Shown here in pieces: positions 24,518-32,909 of a stretch of 49,969 nt of DNA. Position numbers and translations under genes: made by a program. Within the stretch, counting starts at the first letter, position 1; each line of letters starts with the position of its first letter. Under the pieces are notes generated by a model. It was not told where the DNA came from. It did no database searches and saw nothing but the letters and a program-made list of their open reading frames with translations. Origin of the DNA: an uncultured Bacteroidia bacterium (GTDB taxonomy: Bacteria > Bacteroidota > Bacteroidia > J057 > CALDDN01); contig CALDDN010000029.1 of NCBI GenBank assembly GCA_937936615.1, positions 1-49,969 on the forward strand, given 5' to 3'.

Positions 24518-26827
24518 CTACCAGGGCACGGGATCGGCGGGCGTGGCATTGACATCGTAGAAGGGCAGCAGCTGCCGAAAGAGTAGGGGCTTGGCAGGCT
24601 GGGGACTGCTCGGCGGCAGTACGAGCTGCCAGTTGGGGTCTTTCCAGACGGCAATCCGCCCGTAGCGCAGAGGTCGGGCTACGGCCAGATCGTAGCGACC
24701 CAAGGGGTCGATGATGCGTTCCTGGCCCTTGAACCAGAACCAGATGTAGCCCTCGCGCAGCTCGGGTACCTTTTCGATCTCCATGCGCAGGACGAGTTTG
24801 CCCTTGGCATCGAGCAGGCCCCAGCGGTCTTCGTGAGGGGAACGAACGGCAATCCAGTTGGCGGTCAGAGGGTATACATCGCCGTAGCTGGCGGGCACCC
24901 GCTCGGCACCCGTCAGGTCGACAAGCCCCCAGCGGCCGGCCCGCTGCACGGCCAGCAGGCCGTGGCGCAGCTCCCCGATGCGGTCGTACTGCCCCTCGAA
25001 AGCCGATAGGCCCGTCTGCAGCGAAACCACCTGCCAGCGGCCCTGTGCCTGACCGGCCGCGTACTGCTCGTCGATCAGATGGACTTCCCTGTAGGCGGCG
25101 GGTACGGCCAGACTGGCGGTCTTGAGGTCGAGAATGCCCCAGTTTTCGCCCTGCTGGACGGGCAGATAGCGGCGGCTGCGGCTGTCGTAGCGGATGGCAG
25201 CGTACCTGAAAGGAGTCAGCTGCCTGCCTGCCGAATCGACCAGGCCCCAAAGCCCCCCCTGCCGAATGGCGTAGAGGTCGGTACGCGGTCCCAGAGCCTG
25301 GACCTTGCCCCACTGGGAGCCAAAAATGAGGCTGCCGGTTGTGTCGTAAAGCAAATCGAAATCACGCCCGTTGAGGCGCAGGCGGCGGCCCGGCAAGGTG
25401 TCGTAGCTCTCGAACTGGCACTCGGCAAGCTGCTGGCCCGTGCGGTAGTCGATCAGTCCGTAACGGCCCTGCTCGCGCACCAGGCCCAGAACCCCGCCTG
25501 CCGCAAACTGCCGCTCAAAACGGGCCGGGTGAACGAGCTGACCCGAGGTGTCGAAAGCTCCCCAGCGTTCGTCGGTACGCACCCAGATGGTAGCCTGGAC
25601 GGGCGGCTGGATGGAGTCGTACTGCGTGGGAATGATGAGCCGTCCGCGGACGTCGATCAGGCCCAGTTTCTGGTCGCGGCGGATGTGGGCGTAGCCCCCT
25701 TCGGCGCAGTCGAGGCGTTGGTGTACGTAATCCTGCACCAGGTAGCCCTCATCGCTGACCAGGCCCCAGCGGCTGTTGCGCTGCACGAGGTAATTGCCTT
25801 CGGGGCAAGGCTCGAAGTAATCAATTTTGAAATCCTGACGGGGCTGGCCATCGAGCCCAAAAGCTCCCCAGAAACCGTTCTGAAAAGCCCAGATGAGCTG
25901 ACGGCCCGTGTAACGCACCCGCTCGTAGCGGGGCGGAAGCACCAGCTGCCGGTCGACGTGGGCCAGCCCCCAGAGCCTGTTTTGCTGGACACGGAAATAG
26001 CCGCCGGTCTGGTATTCGATGGCTTCCCACTGGGCGGGCAGGCGCACACGGCCCGAATCATCGGCTACGCCCCAGCGACCGGCCTGCTGAAAGAGAATGT
26101 AGCCTTCAAGTGGATAATTCAAATCGTCGTATTCGAAAGGCATGACGATGCGCCCCCGCTGGGTGATGAGGGCCTTCTTGCCCCCCTGTTCGACGATGGC
26201 GTAGCCTTTGTAAAAATTTTCGGGCGAGCCTTTGCTTTCCAGTTGGAAGGGTACCACCATTTCGCCGCGGGCATTGACCTGGCCCCACTTCTTGCCTTTG
26301 CGCACCCATGCCAGGCCGTTCTGGAATGGTTCGATCCGATCAAAGTCGTAATAGAGTTTGATTTCGCCGCGGGTGGAGATCAGTCCCCATTTAAGTTTTC
26401 CACTTTTATCGGCAATACCGACCCGGTAGACCTCGATCAGCTGTTGATTGCGGGCGTAAGCACTGGCCAGACTTTCGATAGTGTCGAACTGCGCGGGTAG
26501 GAGGAGCTTGCCCGTCGGATCGACCACCCCCCAGTGTTTTTTGACTTTAACCCGTGCCCCGCCCTGCAGGAAACTGCGCTGGGGGTAGTTGCGCTCGGCG
26601 AAGCTGCGCCAGTCCACGCCGTTCCAGCGAGGCGGTCGCCGGTAGGGGTCGATTTCGATGCTGTCGAACTGCGGCGAGACCACCCACCGTCCCATCGTAT
26701 CGATCACGCCCCATTTGCCATCGAGCTGAACCGCGGCCAGCGTCTGGCCCCGTGAGTCGAGAACCAGACCGATCAACGCCAGACACCCCAGCAGCCAAGC
26801 CCAGGCGTACCGTTTGGAGAGCATCAT
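24518..26827 (-). CDS. Exported WG-repeat protein
   Basis: A 769-residue protein with a signal peptide (residues 1-28) is built almost entirely of WG repeats, roughly fifteen units of 45-55 residues of the form KWGVIDTMGRWVVSPQFDSI. WG repeats form beta-rich, probably propeller-like scaffolds of unknown function and are frequent in Bacteroidota. Individual units are diverged (for example RWGLVDLTGAERVPASYGDV, HWGVVDPTGKLLLPAQFDTI), so this is an old repeat expansion. A short Pro-rich tail follows. Two adjoining ATG codons (26827 and 26824) sit just after the promoter box. No enzymatic domain is present. Confidence 0.88.
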   Translation of the reverse strand: MMLSKRYAWAWLLGCLALIGLVLDSRGQTLAAVQLDGKWGVIDTMGRWVVSPQFDSIEIDPYRRPPRWNGVDWRSFAERNYPQRSFLQGGARVKVKKHWGVVDPTGKLLLPAQFDTIESLASAYARNQQLIEVYRVGIADKSGKLKWGLISTRGEIKLYYDFDRIEPFQNGLAWVRKGKKWGQVNARGEMVVPFQLESKGSPENFYKGYAIVEQGGKKALITQRGRIVMPFEYDDLNYPLEGYILFQQAGRWGVADDSGRVRLPAQWEAIEYQTGGYFRVQQNRLWGLAHVDRQLVLPPRYERVRYTGRQLIWAFQNGFWGAFGLDGQPRQDFKIDYFEPCPEGNYLVQRNSRWGLVSDEGYLVQDYVHQRLDCAEGGYAHIRRDQKLGLIDVRGRLIIPTQYDSIQPPVQATIWVRTDERWGAFDTSGQLVHPARFERQFAAGGVLGLVREQGRYGLIDYRTGQQLAECQFESYDTLPGRRLRLNGRDFDLLYDTTGSLIFGSQWGKVQALGPRTDLYAIRQGGLWGLVDSAGRQLTPFRYAAIRYDSRSRRYLPVQQGENWGILDLKTASLAVPAAYREVHLIDEQYAAGQAQGRWQVVSLQTGLSAFEGQYDRIGELRHGLLAVQRAGRWGLVDLTGAERVPASYGDVYPLTANWIAVRSPHEDRWGLLDAKGKLVLRMEIEKVPELREGYIWFWFKGQERIIDPLGRYDLAVARPLRYGRIAVWKDPNWQLVLPPSSPQPAKPLLFRQLLPFYDVNATPADPVPW

Positions 26828-26831
26828 CCTC

Positions 26832-26839
26832 CAAAGATA
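26832..26839 (-). promoter_or_regulatory. -7 promoter box directly in front of the WG-repeat gene
   Basis: TATCTTTG, an exact TAnnTTTG, is followed by GAGG and then ATGATG. The box ends four bases before the first ATG. GAGG might look like a Shine-Dalgarno, but it abuts the start codon. Transcription should start at or next to the ATG. Confidence 0.6.
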
Positions 26840-26901
26840 CGCACAATCTACGGCCCACGTAAGTTGAAATCCAAGCTTGCAGCATCTGCGGCTAAATAGA
26901 C

Positions 26902-26929
26902 TTTGGCACGGCTTATTGGCTTATTTTTG
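26902..26929 (+). promoter_or_regulatory. Rightward promoter for the OmpA/TPR lipoprotein operon
   Basis: TTTG (26902-26905) and TATTTTTG (26922-26929) form a -33/-7 pair with a 16-nt gap, slightly short. The -7 box is an exact consensus match and lies 10 nt before the ATG of the 10-codon upstream ORF. Confidence 0.55.
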
Positions 26930-26939
26930 TAGCCAACGG

Positions 26940-26972
26940 ATGAAAAGTATTGCACAGGTTACGGCTGATTAA
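26940..26972 (+). CDS. Possible 10-codon upstream ORF (leader peptide)
   Basis: ATG at 26940 opens a 10-residue frame, MKSIAQVTAD, whose TAA stop shares its last A with the ATG of the lipoprotein gene (TAATG). It begins 10 nt after an exact -7 box, so it is the first start codon on the transcript. It could load ribosomes for the main gene by termination-reinitiation. Translation is unproven and such a short frame can arise by chance. Confidence 0.3.
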   Translation: MKSIAQVTAD

Positions 26973-29002
26973 TGCAGAATCGTCAATCGAAGTGCTTGCC
27001 TCCTGTCGCCGACGGGCCGCAAGCCATACCCGCAAATCGAGCCGCCGCCACGGGGGCCATTCTGAGCCGCTGGGTCGCTGTGGGGCTGCTGCTAGCCTTG
27101 GCCGCCTGCAAACCCGCCGGCTTGATCAATAAAACCAAATACGACGGCAAAAAGTGGGTCAACACCTGTGATGAATTCCGCAAGGAAGTCGAAGGTTTGA
27201 TCGAGGCCAACCAGGTCGAAGGCAAGCTTGTCGTCAGCGAGTACGACAATTCCGAGTTCAACCACTACTACCTGGAACCCGGCCAGTTCGAGCAAATCGG
27301 CGACACCCTCTATTTTCGCCTGATCAACGACCTAGAATATGGCAAGTACGTCCAGAAAGGCGTCGCCGTCATCGTTCGGGCCAATGCCTACGTTCCCGAA
27401 GAGCTGAACGAGCTGATGGCCAGCGAACCCGACGAAATCGGCCGCTGCATCGTCGATGAAGCCTACTACAACGCCAACCGCGAACCGGTCTTCCTCTACA
27501 AAATCCCCCTGCTCTCCGACCTCGACGGCAGAGGGCTGAAGCTGAGCTTCTCCATCGTTCAGTTCAATAAAAAAGGAGGAATCAAAAAAGAATTCTGTCA
27601 GACAGTCGAAACCCCACTCGGGCCATTGACCCCAGCCTGCTGCGCCGAAAGGCCTTGGGCCACGGCCGAAGCCCATTCGATTATCGAACTGCCCGAACTC
27701 AACATCTCGGACGAAGCCTACCGCTACAAGGGGTTCATCGGTACGCTCGACCTGATTTTCCCCATGAATTCGACCCGATTCAACCAGAAGAAACTCAACG
27801 ATGTAATATTCAACTTCCTGACGCGGTACGAATCGTCAGGCTTCCAGGTACGCAGCATCCACATCGACGGCTATGCGTCGCAGGGCGGCAAAGAATCCTA
27901 CAACCAGAAACTCTCGGAGGCCCGCTGCGAAGCCGTACAGAAAGACTTGGTGCGCCACCTCGACAAACTGGGCCGCACCGGTGAAGTCAACATCACCTAC
28001 ACGGGGCGGGGCGAAGACTGGCAACGCTTCGAGGAACTGGTCAACAGCCGCAACTTCACCGACCGCGAGCGCGATACCCTTCTGGCTATTGCCACCTCGA
28101 ACATTTCGGCCGACGACAAAGAAGCGCAGCTGCGCCGCCTGCCCTTCTGGAACAAACTCGTCGATCAGGTGCTGGTCGACTGCCGCCATACGTACATTCA
28201 ATTTACTTTCCGCTATGTAAACGACAAAATGTACGTCGAAGACTACGATCAGGCCCTTCCCATCGAATCAGCCGAACTTTATAACGCTGCCACAACTGAA
28301 CACGTCATCACTCGCTACAAGCGGGGCGTCGACCCGCGCCGCAACCTGAGCGTGCTCAACATCCTGATCGACGAGCGCGAGAACAAACGGCCCAACCTCT
28401 TTGCCATGCGCTCGACCTACCACCTGAATCTCAATCAGATTCGCGAGGCGGTAACCGACATGGAGCAGGCCGCAGAATTGGATGCCAAAAATGAACGATT
28501 CAAGTGGGCGGGGCTGGCCCTGCGCACCCAGATCGCGCACGAGTTCCCGATCAAGGAGCGCATCCGCATGTACAACGACTACAACACCTATATCGTCAAA
28601 TACCCCAACGAACCCAGCCTCAAACGTAACCGCCTGGTCCTGATGGACAAAGTCGGCTACATATCGGGTGCATTGGCCGGCTACACCAAGGAACTGCAGG
28701 AAAATAAAGCTTCCGCCGTCCTCTACAACAACCGCGGCGTAGCCAAGCTCAAAGCCAACCGCCTGACCGAAGCACAAGCCGATTTTGAGGAAGCCGTGGC
28801 CCTCAATCCCGAGTTGGCCGAAGCTTATTTCAATCTGGCCCTGATCGCCGCCTGGCGGGGCCAGACCAGCCGCACCATCCAGTACCTGGATGAGGCCATT
28901 CTGCTCAACGAGCAATTCAAGTGTGAAGTCTACGGTAACCCCGTTTTTCGCGCGATGATCAAAGCCAACGCCAATAAATTCAAGAAGTACCTGTGCAAAT
29001 AA
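26972..29002 (+). CDS. OmpA-like/TPR outer-membrane lipoprotein
   Basis: The 676-residue protein has a long charged N-region, then a hydrophobic stretch and lipobox LALAAC with lipidated Cys near 46. A beta-rich domain follows, then an OmpA-type region (about 250-430; SIHIDGYASQGGKESYN, KLSEARCEAVQKDL). This includes the segment TGRGEDWQRFEELV followed by a helical insert, which I recall from OmpA-like proteins of Bacteroidales fimbrial loci. The C-terminus has TPR repeats (AVLYNNRGVAKLKANRLTEA). A role tethering an envelope or surface structure to peptidoglycan is an inference. The ATG at 26972 is the only good start, although it gives an unusually long signal n-region. Its stop overlaps the next gene. 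Confidence 0.82.
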   Translation: MQNRQSKCLPPVADGPQAIPANRAAATGAILSRWVAVGLLLALAACKPAGLINKTKYDGKKWVNTCDEFRKEVEGLIEANQVEGKLVVSEYDNSEFNHYYLEPGQFEQIGDTLYFRLINDLEYGKYVQKGVAVIVRANAYVPEELNELMASEPDEIGRCIVDEAYYNANREPVFLYKIPLLSDLDGRGLKLSFSIVQFNKKGGIKKEFCQTVETPLGPLTPACCAERPWATAEAHSIIELPELNISDEAYRYKGFIGTLDLIFPMNSTRFNQKKLNDVIFNFLTRYESSGFQVRSIHIDGYASQGGKESYNQKLSEARCEAVQKDLVRHLDKLGRTGEVNITYTGRGEDWQRFEELVNSRNFTDRERDTLLAIATSNISADDKEAQLRRLPFWNKLVDQVLVDCRHTYIQFTFRYVNDKMYVEDYDQALPIESAELYNAATTEHVITRYKRGVDPRRNLSVLNILIDERENKRPNLFAMRSTYHLNLNQIREAVTDMEQAAELDAKNERFKWAGLALRTQIAHEFPIKERIRMYNDYNTYIVKYPNEPSLKRNRLVLMDKVGYISGALAGYTKELQENKASAVLYNNRGVAKLKANRLTEAQADFEEAVALNPELAEAYFNLALIAAWRGQTSRTIQYLDEAILLNEQFKCEVYGNPVFRAMIKANANKFKKYLCK

Positions 29003-30099
29003 GCCGTCGGATGCACCAATGGGTGGCGGGCCTGCTGGCAGCTGCCTGCATGTACCAGCCCACCTTGGGGCAGTCCAGCGAAGGCAAGTTCTTCCTCTGG
29101 CAGGGCTTCTCGCAGCAGTGGACCTACCCGCACCCCCCCCTGCGCTGGGGCGATGGATTTACAAAAATCAGGTGCTCGGCCCACGACTGCATTGCCACCC
29201 ACGAACAAATCAATTCGACCCAGCTGCCCGACCGATCCTCTTTCTTTTGCCGCTACACTTTTTGCGTCGTGCCCGGCGCACGCGCTTTTCTAGGCAAACA
29301 CACCTTCCAGCTCACGGCCCCCAACGGTGCGTCGGCTCGCGGTGATGTGGAGTTACACCTGCCTGCCGACAGCATGCCAGGCATACAGCAAAATTACATC
29401 GGTGTTTTAGCCGGATTTGATCTTAATTTTAATCAAAAGGCACAAAAAATAAGAACTTTTAGCATCGAGGTCGGGGACGGATACTACAGTCCGGAGGACC
29501 GGACAATCCGCATCCCCCTCAGCGGCGAAATCGCCGCCGGTCAGTCGGGTTTCAACTGCAGGCTGACTATCTACTACCTCGTTCTGGCTGGCGATGGGGT
29601 GCTCTCGAGCCGCGGTGCGACTTTCCAGCGGCGGTACTTCTGGGACAAGCGCATCGCCTTGGAACCGCAGCCCCAGCGGGTAGTGCTCGAAGGGCAGGCC
29701 GACCCGTTATATGAATTGGGTATCCCAACTTTTCGCCGCATCCGCTTCAACCTCGACCGTCCGCATAACTTCGTTGCCACCGCCCAGTATCTTGATGAGC
29801 TGGCTTACGATCCCTTGAGCGGCAAGGCCGAATTCACCCTCAACCTGCAATGGCGGCAATGGCAGGACGGCATGAAAGCCAGCAGCCGGTACCGGAAATA
29901 TGCCCGCCGCTCCGCCAGAAAAACCGCAGGGGTCGCCGACTGTTACGCCGATGTGGTGCTGATTCAGGCCCGCCAGGGCTGCGCCGAGGAATCGGAAATC
30001 CGTGCCGAGAACAGCTGGCCCGGGCGGCCCGCCGCCGAACCCGGCGACGACATCTACCGCTCCTCGCTTCAGCACCTCGTATCCCCGGAGTGCAGGTAG
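28993..30099 (+). CDS. Secreted protein of unknown function
   Basis: I do not recognise this 368-residue protein. It has a signal peptide (WVAGLLAAACMYQPTLGQ) and then a mostly beta-rich sequence with scattered cysteines (about eight), suggesting a disulfide-stabilised exported protein. No T9SS sorting domain or lipobox is convincing. The start is either GTG at 28993, overlapping the preceding stop by 10 bp and giving the n-region MQISRRMHQ, or ATG at 29011. Overlap with the OmpA/TPR lipoprotein gene implies translational coupling and shared function. Codons around 29400-29460 are unusually AT-rich (Asn/Lys/Phe/Ile). Confidence 0.72.
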   Translation: MQISRRMHQWVAGLLAAACMYQPTLGQSSEGKFFLWQGFSQQWTYPHPPLRWGDGFTKIRCSAHDCIATHEQINSTQLPDRSSFFCRYTFCVVPGARAFLGKHTFQLTAPNGASARGDVELHLPADSMPGIQQNYIGVLAGFDLNFNQKAQKIRTFSIEVGDGYYSPEDRTIRIPLSGEIAAGQSGFNCRLTIYYLVLAGDGVLSSRGATFQRRYFWDKRIALEPQPQRVVLEGQADPLYELGIPTFRRIRFNLDRPHNFVATAQYLDELAYDPLSGKAEFTLNLQWRQWQDGMKASSRYRKYARRSARKTAGVADCYADVVLIQARQGCAEESEIRAENSWPGRPAAEPGDDIYRSSLQHLVSPECR

Positions 30100-30111
30100 C
30101 ACATCGATCGA

Positions 30112-30717
30112 TCAGAACAGCCGATCGAAAAAGTAAACAAAACCCAAACCGTAATTCGTCGAGCGTGAGCGATCCGTATTGAATTCGGTATCGGTCAAGC
30201 CCAGATTGGTGTGCACGCGCACAGTAAACACCCCCCCGCTACGAGTCCCGAAGTTCACTTCCAAAGCGGCAGCCGGTGCGACGAAACCCTGCCGTACCGA
30301 AAAGTCATTGATCCGCACGCCGACATAGGTATACTTCGGCCCGATTCCAAGGCCCACACCAAAACGGTTCTCGTTGAACCGGGTGCAGTTGGCCCCAATC
30401 CGCCCCATCAGAAACACGGGCAGTTCGAAGGTGATCGCACCCGAAAAGTTGGAGAGGATAAAGCCTACCAGCGCATTGGGGTTGACGGTCAGGGCCGCGC
30501 GATCGCGGGCATGCACGATCTGGTAATGACCGCCCAGGTTGAAACACGTGAAGCTTAAGCCGGCCAGCGGTTCGTTGGTGCTGCGCCGGTAGATGTCGAT
30601 GTATTCGAAGCTGACCCCGGCGTAGTACTGAATACGCTCGTCGTCGGCTTGTGCCCGCAGCCGACTGGTAAAAGCTGCAAGCAGCAGCAGGCCTATCAGC
30701 CAGGTTCTCCAGGTCAT
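30112..30717 (-). CDS. Outer-membrane beta-barrel protein
   Basis: About 200 residues with a signal peptide (MTWRTWLIGLLLLAAFTSRLRAQ) followed by alternating amphipathic strands and a C-terminal aromatic end (YGLGFVYFFDRLF), as in small porin-like outer-membrane barrels of about eight strands. No specific family is recognised. The ORF track starts at ATG 30735, but that codon directly abuts the T tract of an upstream terminator; ATG 30717 gives a cleaner signal peptide. It converges on the preceding secreted-protein gene with a 12-bp gap. Confidence 0.72.
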   Translation of the reverse strand: MTWRTWLIGLLLLAAFTSRLRAQADDERIQYYAGVSFEYIDIYRRSTNEPLAGLSFTCFNLGGHYQIVHARDRAALTVNPNALVGFILSNFSGAITFELPVFLMGRIGANCTRFNENRFGVGLGIGPKYTYVGVRINDFSVRQGFVAPAAALEVNFGTRSGGVFTVRVHTNLGLTDTEFNTDRSRSTNYGLGFVYFFDRLF

Positions 30718-30735
30718 TTCATTGATTCTTGCCAT

Positions 30736-30764
30736 AAAAAAAGGGTAAGTAGGCTACTTACCCT
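30736..30764 (-). terminator. Rho-independent terminator of the GxxG-repeat gene
   Basis: A perfect 10-bp stem (AGGGTAAGTA with TACTTACCCT) around a three-base loop is followed on the minus strand by a seven-T run. It lies 35 bp past the stop of the repeat-protein gene, and the T run ends directly at ATG 30735 of the next ORF. Confidence 0.85.
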
Positions 30765-30798
30765 GAATTTTATTTTGTGAAAGAAGAGTCGAGAAATA

Positions 30799-32853
30799 TT
30801 AGCGGGTATTATCGGCCTGTTTGAACTGGCGGCCCAGCGGACGGCGAACGGCACCCGGATAGCTGAAGTGGCCTTTGCTGACTTGGGTAGCATTCGGGTT
30901 GTAGAAAATACCCTGGCTGGCAGGCTGGCCGTGCAGTTCGGGGGCCAGGTACTTACCCCGTTGTGCCGGAGCTTTGTCCTGCTCGGCAACAAAGGGGTTT
31001 GCTTTGGCGTAAGCATCGTTGCGACGGGCACTGACCATCCACGAGACCTCGACGTTGGGCTTGTCGGTCTGGATGCGGAAGCGGTTGTTCCGTACTTTTT
31101 CGATAACGACAGCCTGCGCGAACTGCCCAACCACCGTCAGCGTGTACCGTACGTCGGTATTGATGGCCTCAAAATAAGCAGGCAGCTCGACAGTAGCAAA
31201 GCCCGAGGCATCGGTTCTGATGTTACCCGAGTAGATGTTGAGCGGTTCCGAGCTTTCGGGGCACACGTGGTTCAGTACCTTGTTGGCCGGATCGATCGGG
31301 TGATCGATGTGAAACTGCTTGAAGCCAACACCGCCGATGTTATTTTGGCTGAAAAGACCGAATGAGCCGGGAGTCGATGGCGCACGACCCACTACGCCAT
31401 ACCGGTTGCCTTCGCCAAAAACACCGATGCCCATGGCATCGTTACCCTTGACTGCGGCACCCCACACACCGTAGTAAGTGCCACCGGCTTCGCCCGCGCC
31501 GTGCGACACCCCCTGGACGCCCGACGAGAAGCTGCCGTCGCTGTTGTTGGCACCTACGACGCCCGCCGTACGCTCGCCGGCTGTGTTGTCGGCAACCCCT
31601 ACCACGCCTGCTGAACCAGCTCCGCGGTTGAGAGTTACACCAAAGAGTCCGTAAGTGGAAAAGTCCCCGTCGCCGAACGAGCGGGCAAATATACCTGACG
31701 AGCCGTTGCCGCTGCCGTACGACTCGCCATAAAGTCCAAAGTTGATTCCGTCTTCCGAAACGCCCACGCCGTAGACACCTGCGGCGGCTTCGGTGTTGCT
31801 GTAGCTTTCGCCGATGACGCCGTAAGTCCAGCCACTGACGCTACCCGCCTGACCAACCACCCCACCCGCGCCGTCGCTGCCGCTGTTGCTGATGCCCACG
31901 ACCCCAAAAGTTGAGCCGTCGGTATTGTTGGCCAAGCCATAGACACCGGCTGCACCCGGATTGGCACTGTTCGACTGACCGTAAACACCGTTGTTGTTGC
32001 CTACGCCCGCAACGCCCGCACCAAAGGGTACGTCAGCGCGTTCGGTGATGCCGTTCGAGAATCCAAGAATACCGAATTCGGTACCGGCACCATAGGAAGC
32101 CAATCGGGAATTGGGAGCCGGGTTTTGATCGAAGCGATTGACCACAACCTTGCCGTCGGCCGTAACCTGCATGCGCTGCTCGTTGTTGGTTCGAACGATG
32201 AACGGAAAATCGTGCAGCGTACCGATAAAATGGCGGTTAGGATCGGTGAGCGAGGTATTGTCGTTACCGCCGATAAGCCAGTTGCGGCGATTGAAGCCAC
32301 CTTCGGCGATGACCCAGCGGCCTGCATCGGCATCCCAGATGATGGCATCGCCGTCGTTGTTGCCGTTTCGAATGCCTAGGCAGCCATCAGGCCCGATGCG
32401 AAGCACCGCTTGCGCTTCAACGCAAATGGCATTGACTCCGCCGCCGAAACCGCAGACCCAGTTGCCATTGCGGAAGACCAGCACCTGGTTTTCCTGGCAG
32501 TCGATGAGTGTCAGTTCACCGTTGCGGATTTCGATGCCCCCGCCGGTGCGCACGCGGACGGTACCGCCTCCTTGGTCGACCACCCACTCATCGCCATTCC
32601 AGATGATGATGGAACCCGGGCGGGCGTTGGGTGGCAGGGCGATACGCTTGACGATCTGGTCAGTGGCATCCCAGACCATGATGTCGGCGCGGGAGGAAGA
32701 TTCCTCTACCCGTACTATTCGAGCATCGCCTTCTACATCCAGCGTAGCTTGGGGCGCGCGGTCTTGTCCAATGGTTACCTGCGCCTGTGCCGTCAGCATC
32801 GAGGCCAGTCCGGCGCACAGCAGCATCAGGGCTTGTAGGATGAGCTTACGCAT
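30799..32853 (-). CDS. Secreted GxxG-repeat surface protein
   Basis: The 684-residue protein has a signal peptide (MRKLILQALMLLCAGLASML), an N-terminal region with Trp/Gly-rich units (ADIMVWDATDQIVKRI, GSIIIWNGDEWVVDQG), a central repeat region (about 245-485) of GVYG/GVVG/GVIG/GLYG units every 10-25 residues, and a conserved C-terminal domain beginning FKQFHIDHPIDPANKVLNH with VELPAYFEAINTDVRYTLTV. That C-terminal domain recurs in many predicted secreted proteins, often next to GxxG repeats; I know no activity for it. The repeats suggest a fibrous, tail-fibre-like shape. No T9SS sorting domain is visible. It is followed by a T9SS type B gene's product upstream on the same strand. Confidence 0.8.
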   Translation of the reverse strand: MRKLILQALMLLCAGLASMLTAQAQVTIGQDRAPQATLDVEGDARIVRVEESSSRADIMVWDATDQIVKRIALPPNARPGSIIIWNGDEWVVDQGGGTVRVRTGGGIEIRNGELTLIDCQENQVLVFRNGNWVCGFGGGVNAICVEAQAVLRIGPDGCLGIRNGNNDGDAIIWDADAGRWVIAEGGFNRRNWLIGGNDNTSLTDPNRHFIGTLHDFPFIVRTNNEQRMQVTADGKVVVNRFDQNPAPNSRLASYGAGTEFGILGFSNGITERADVPFGAGVAGVGNNNGVYGQSNSANPGAAGVYGLANNTDGSTFGVVGISNSGSDGAGGVVGQAGSVSGWTYGVIGESYSNTEAAAGVYGVGVSEDGINFGLYGESYGSGNGSSGIFARSFGDGDFSTYGLFGVTLNRGAGSAGVVGVADNTAGERTAGVVGANNSDGSFSSGVQGVSHGAGEAGGTYYGVWGAAVKGNDAMGIGVFGEGNRYGVVGRAPSTPGSFGLFSQNNIGGVGFKQFHIDHPIDPANKVLNHVCPESSEPLNIYSGNIRTDASGFATVELPAYFEAINTDVRYTLTVVGQFAQAVVIEKVRNNRFRIQTDKPNVEVSWMVSARRNDAYAKANPFVAEQDKAPAQRGKYLAPELHGQPASQGIFYNPNATQVSKGHFSYPGAVRRPLGRQFKQADNTR

Positions 32854-32909
32854 ATTTCTGATGGAAAAGGTAGTCGTTGAAAGGATAAATATTTTTTGAA
32901 TCTTAATGC

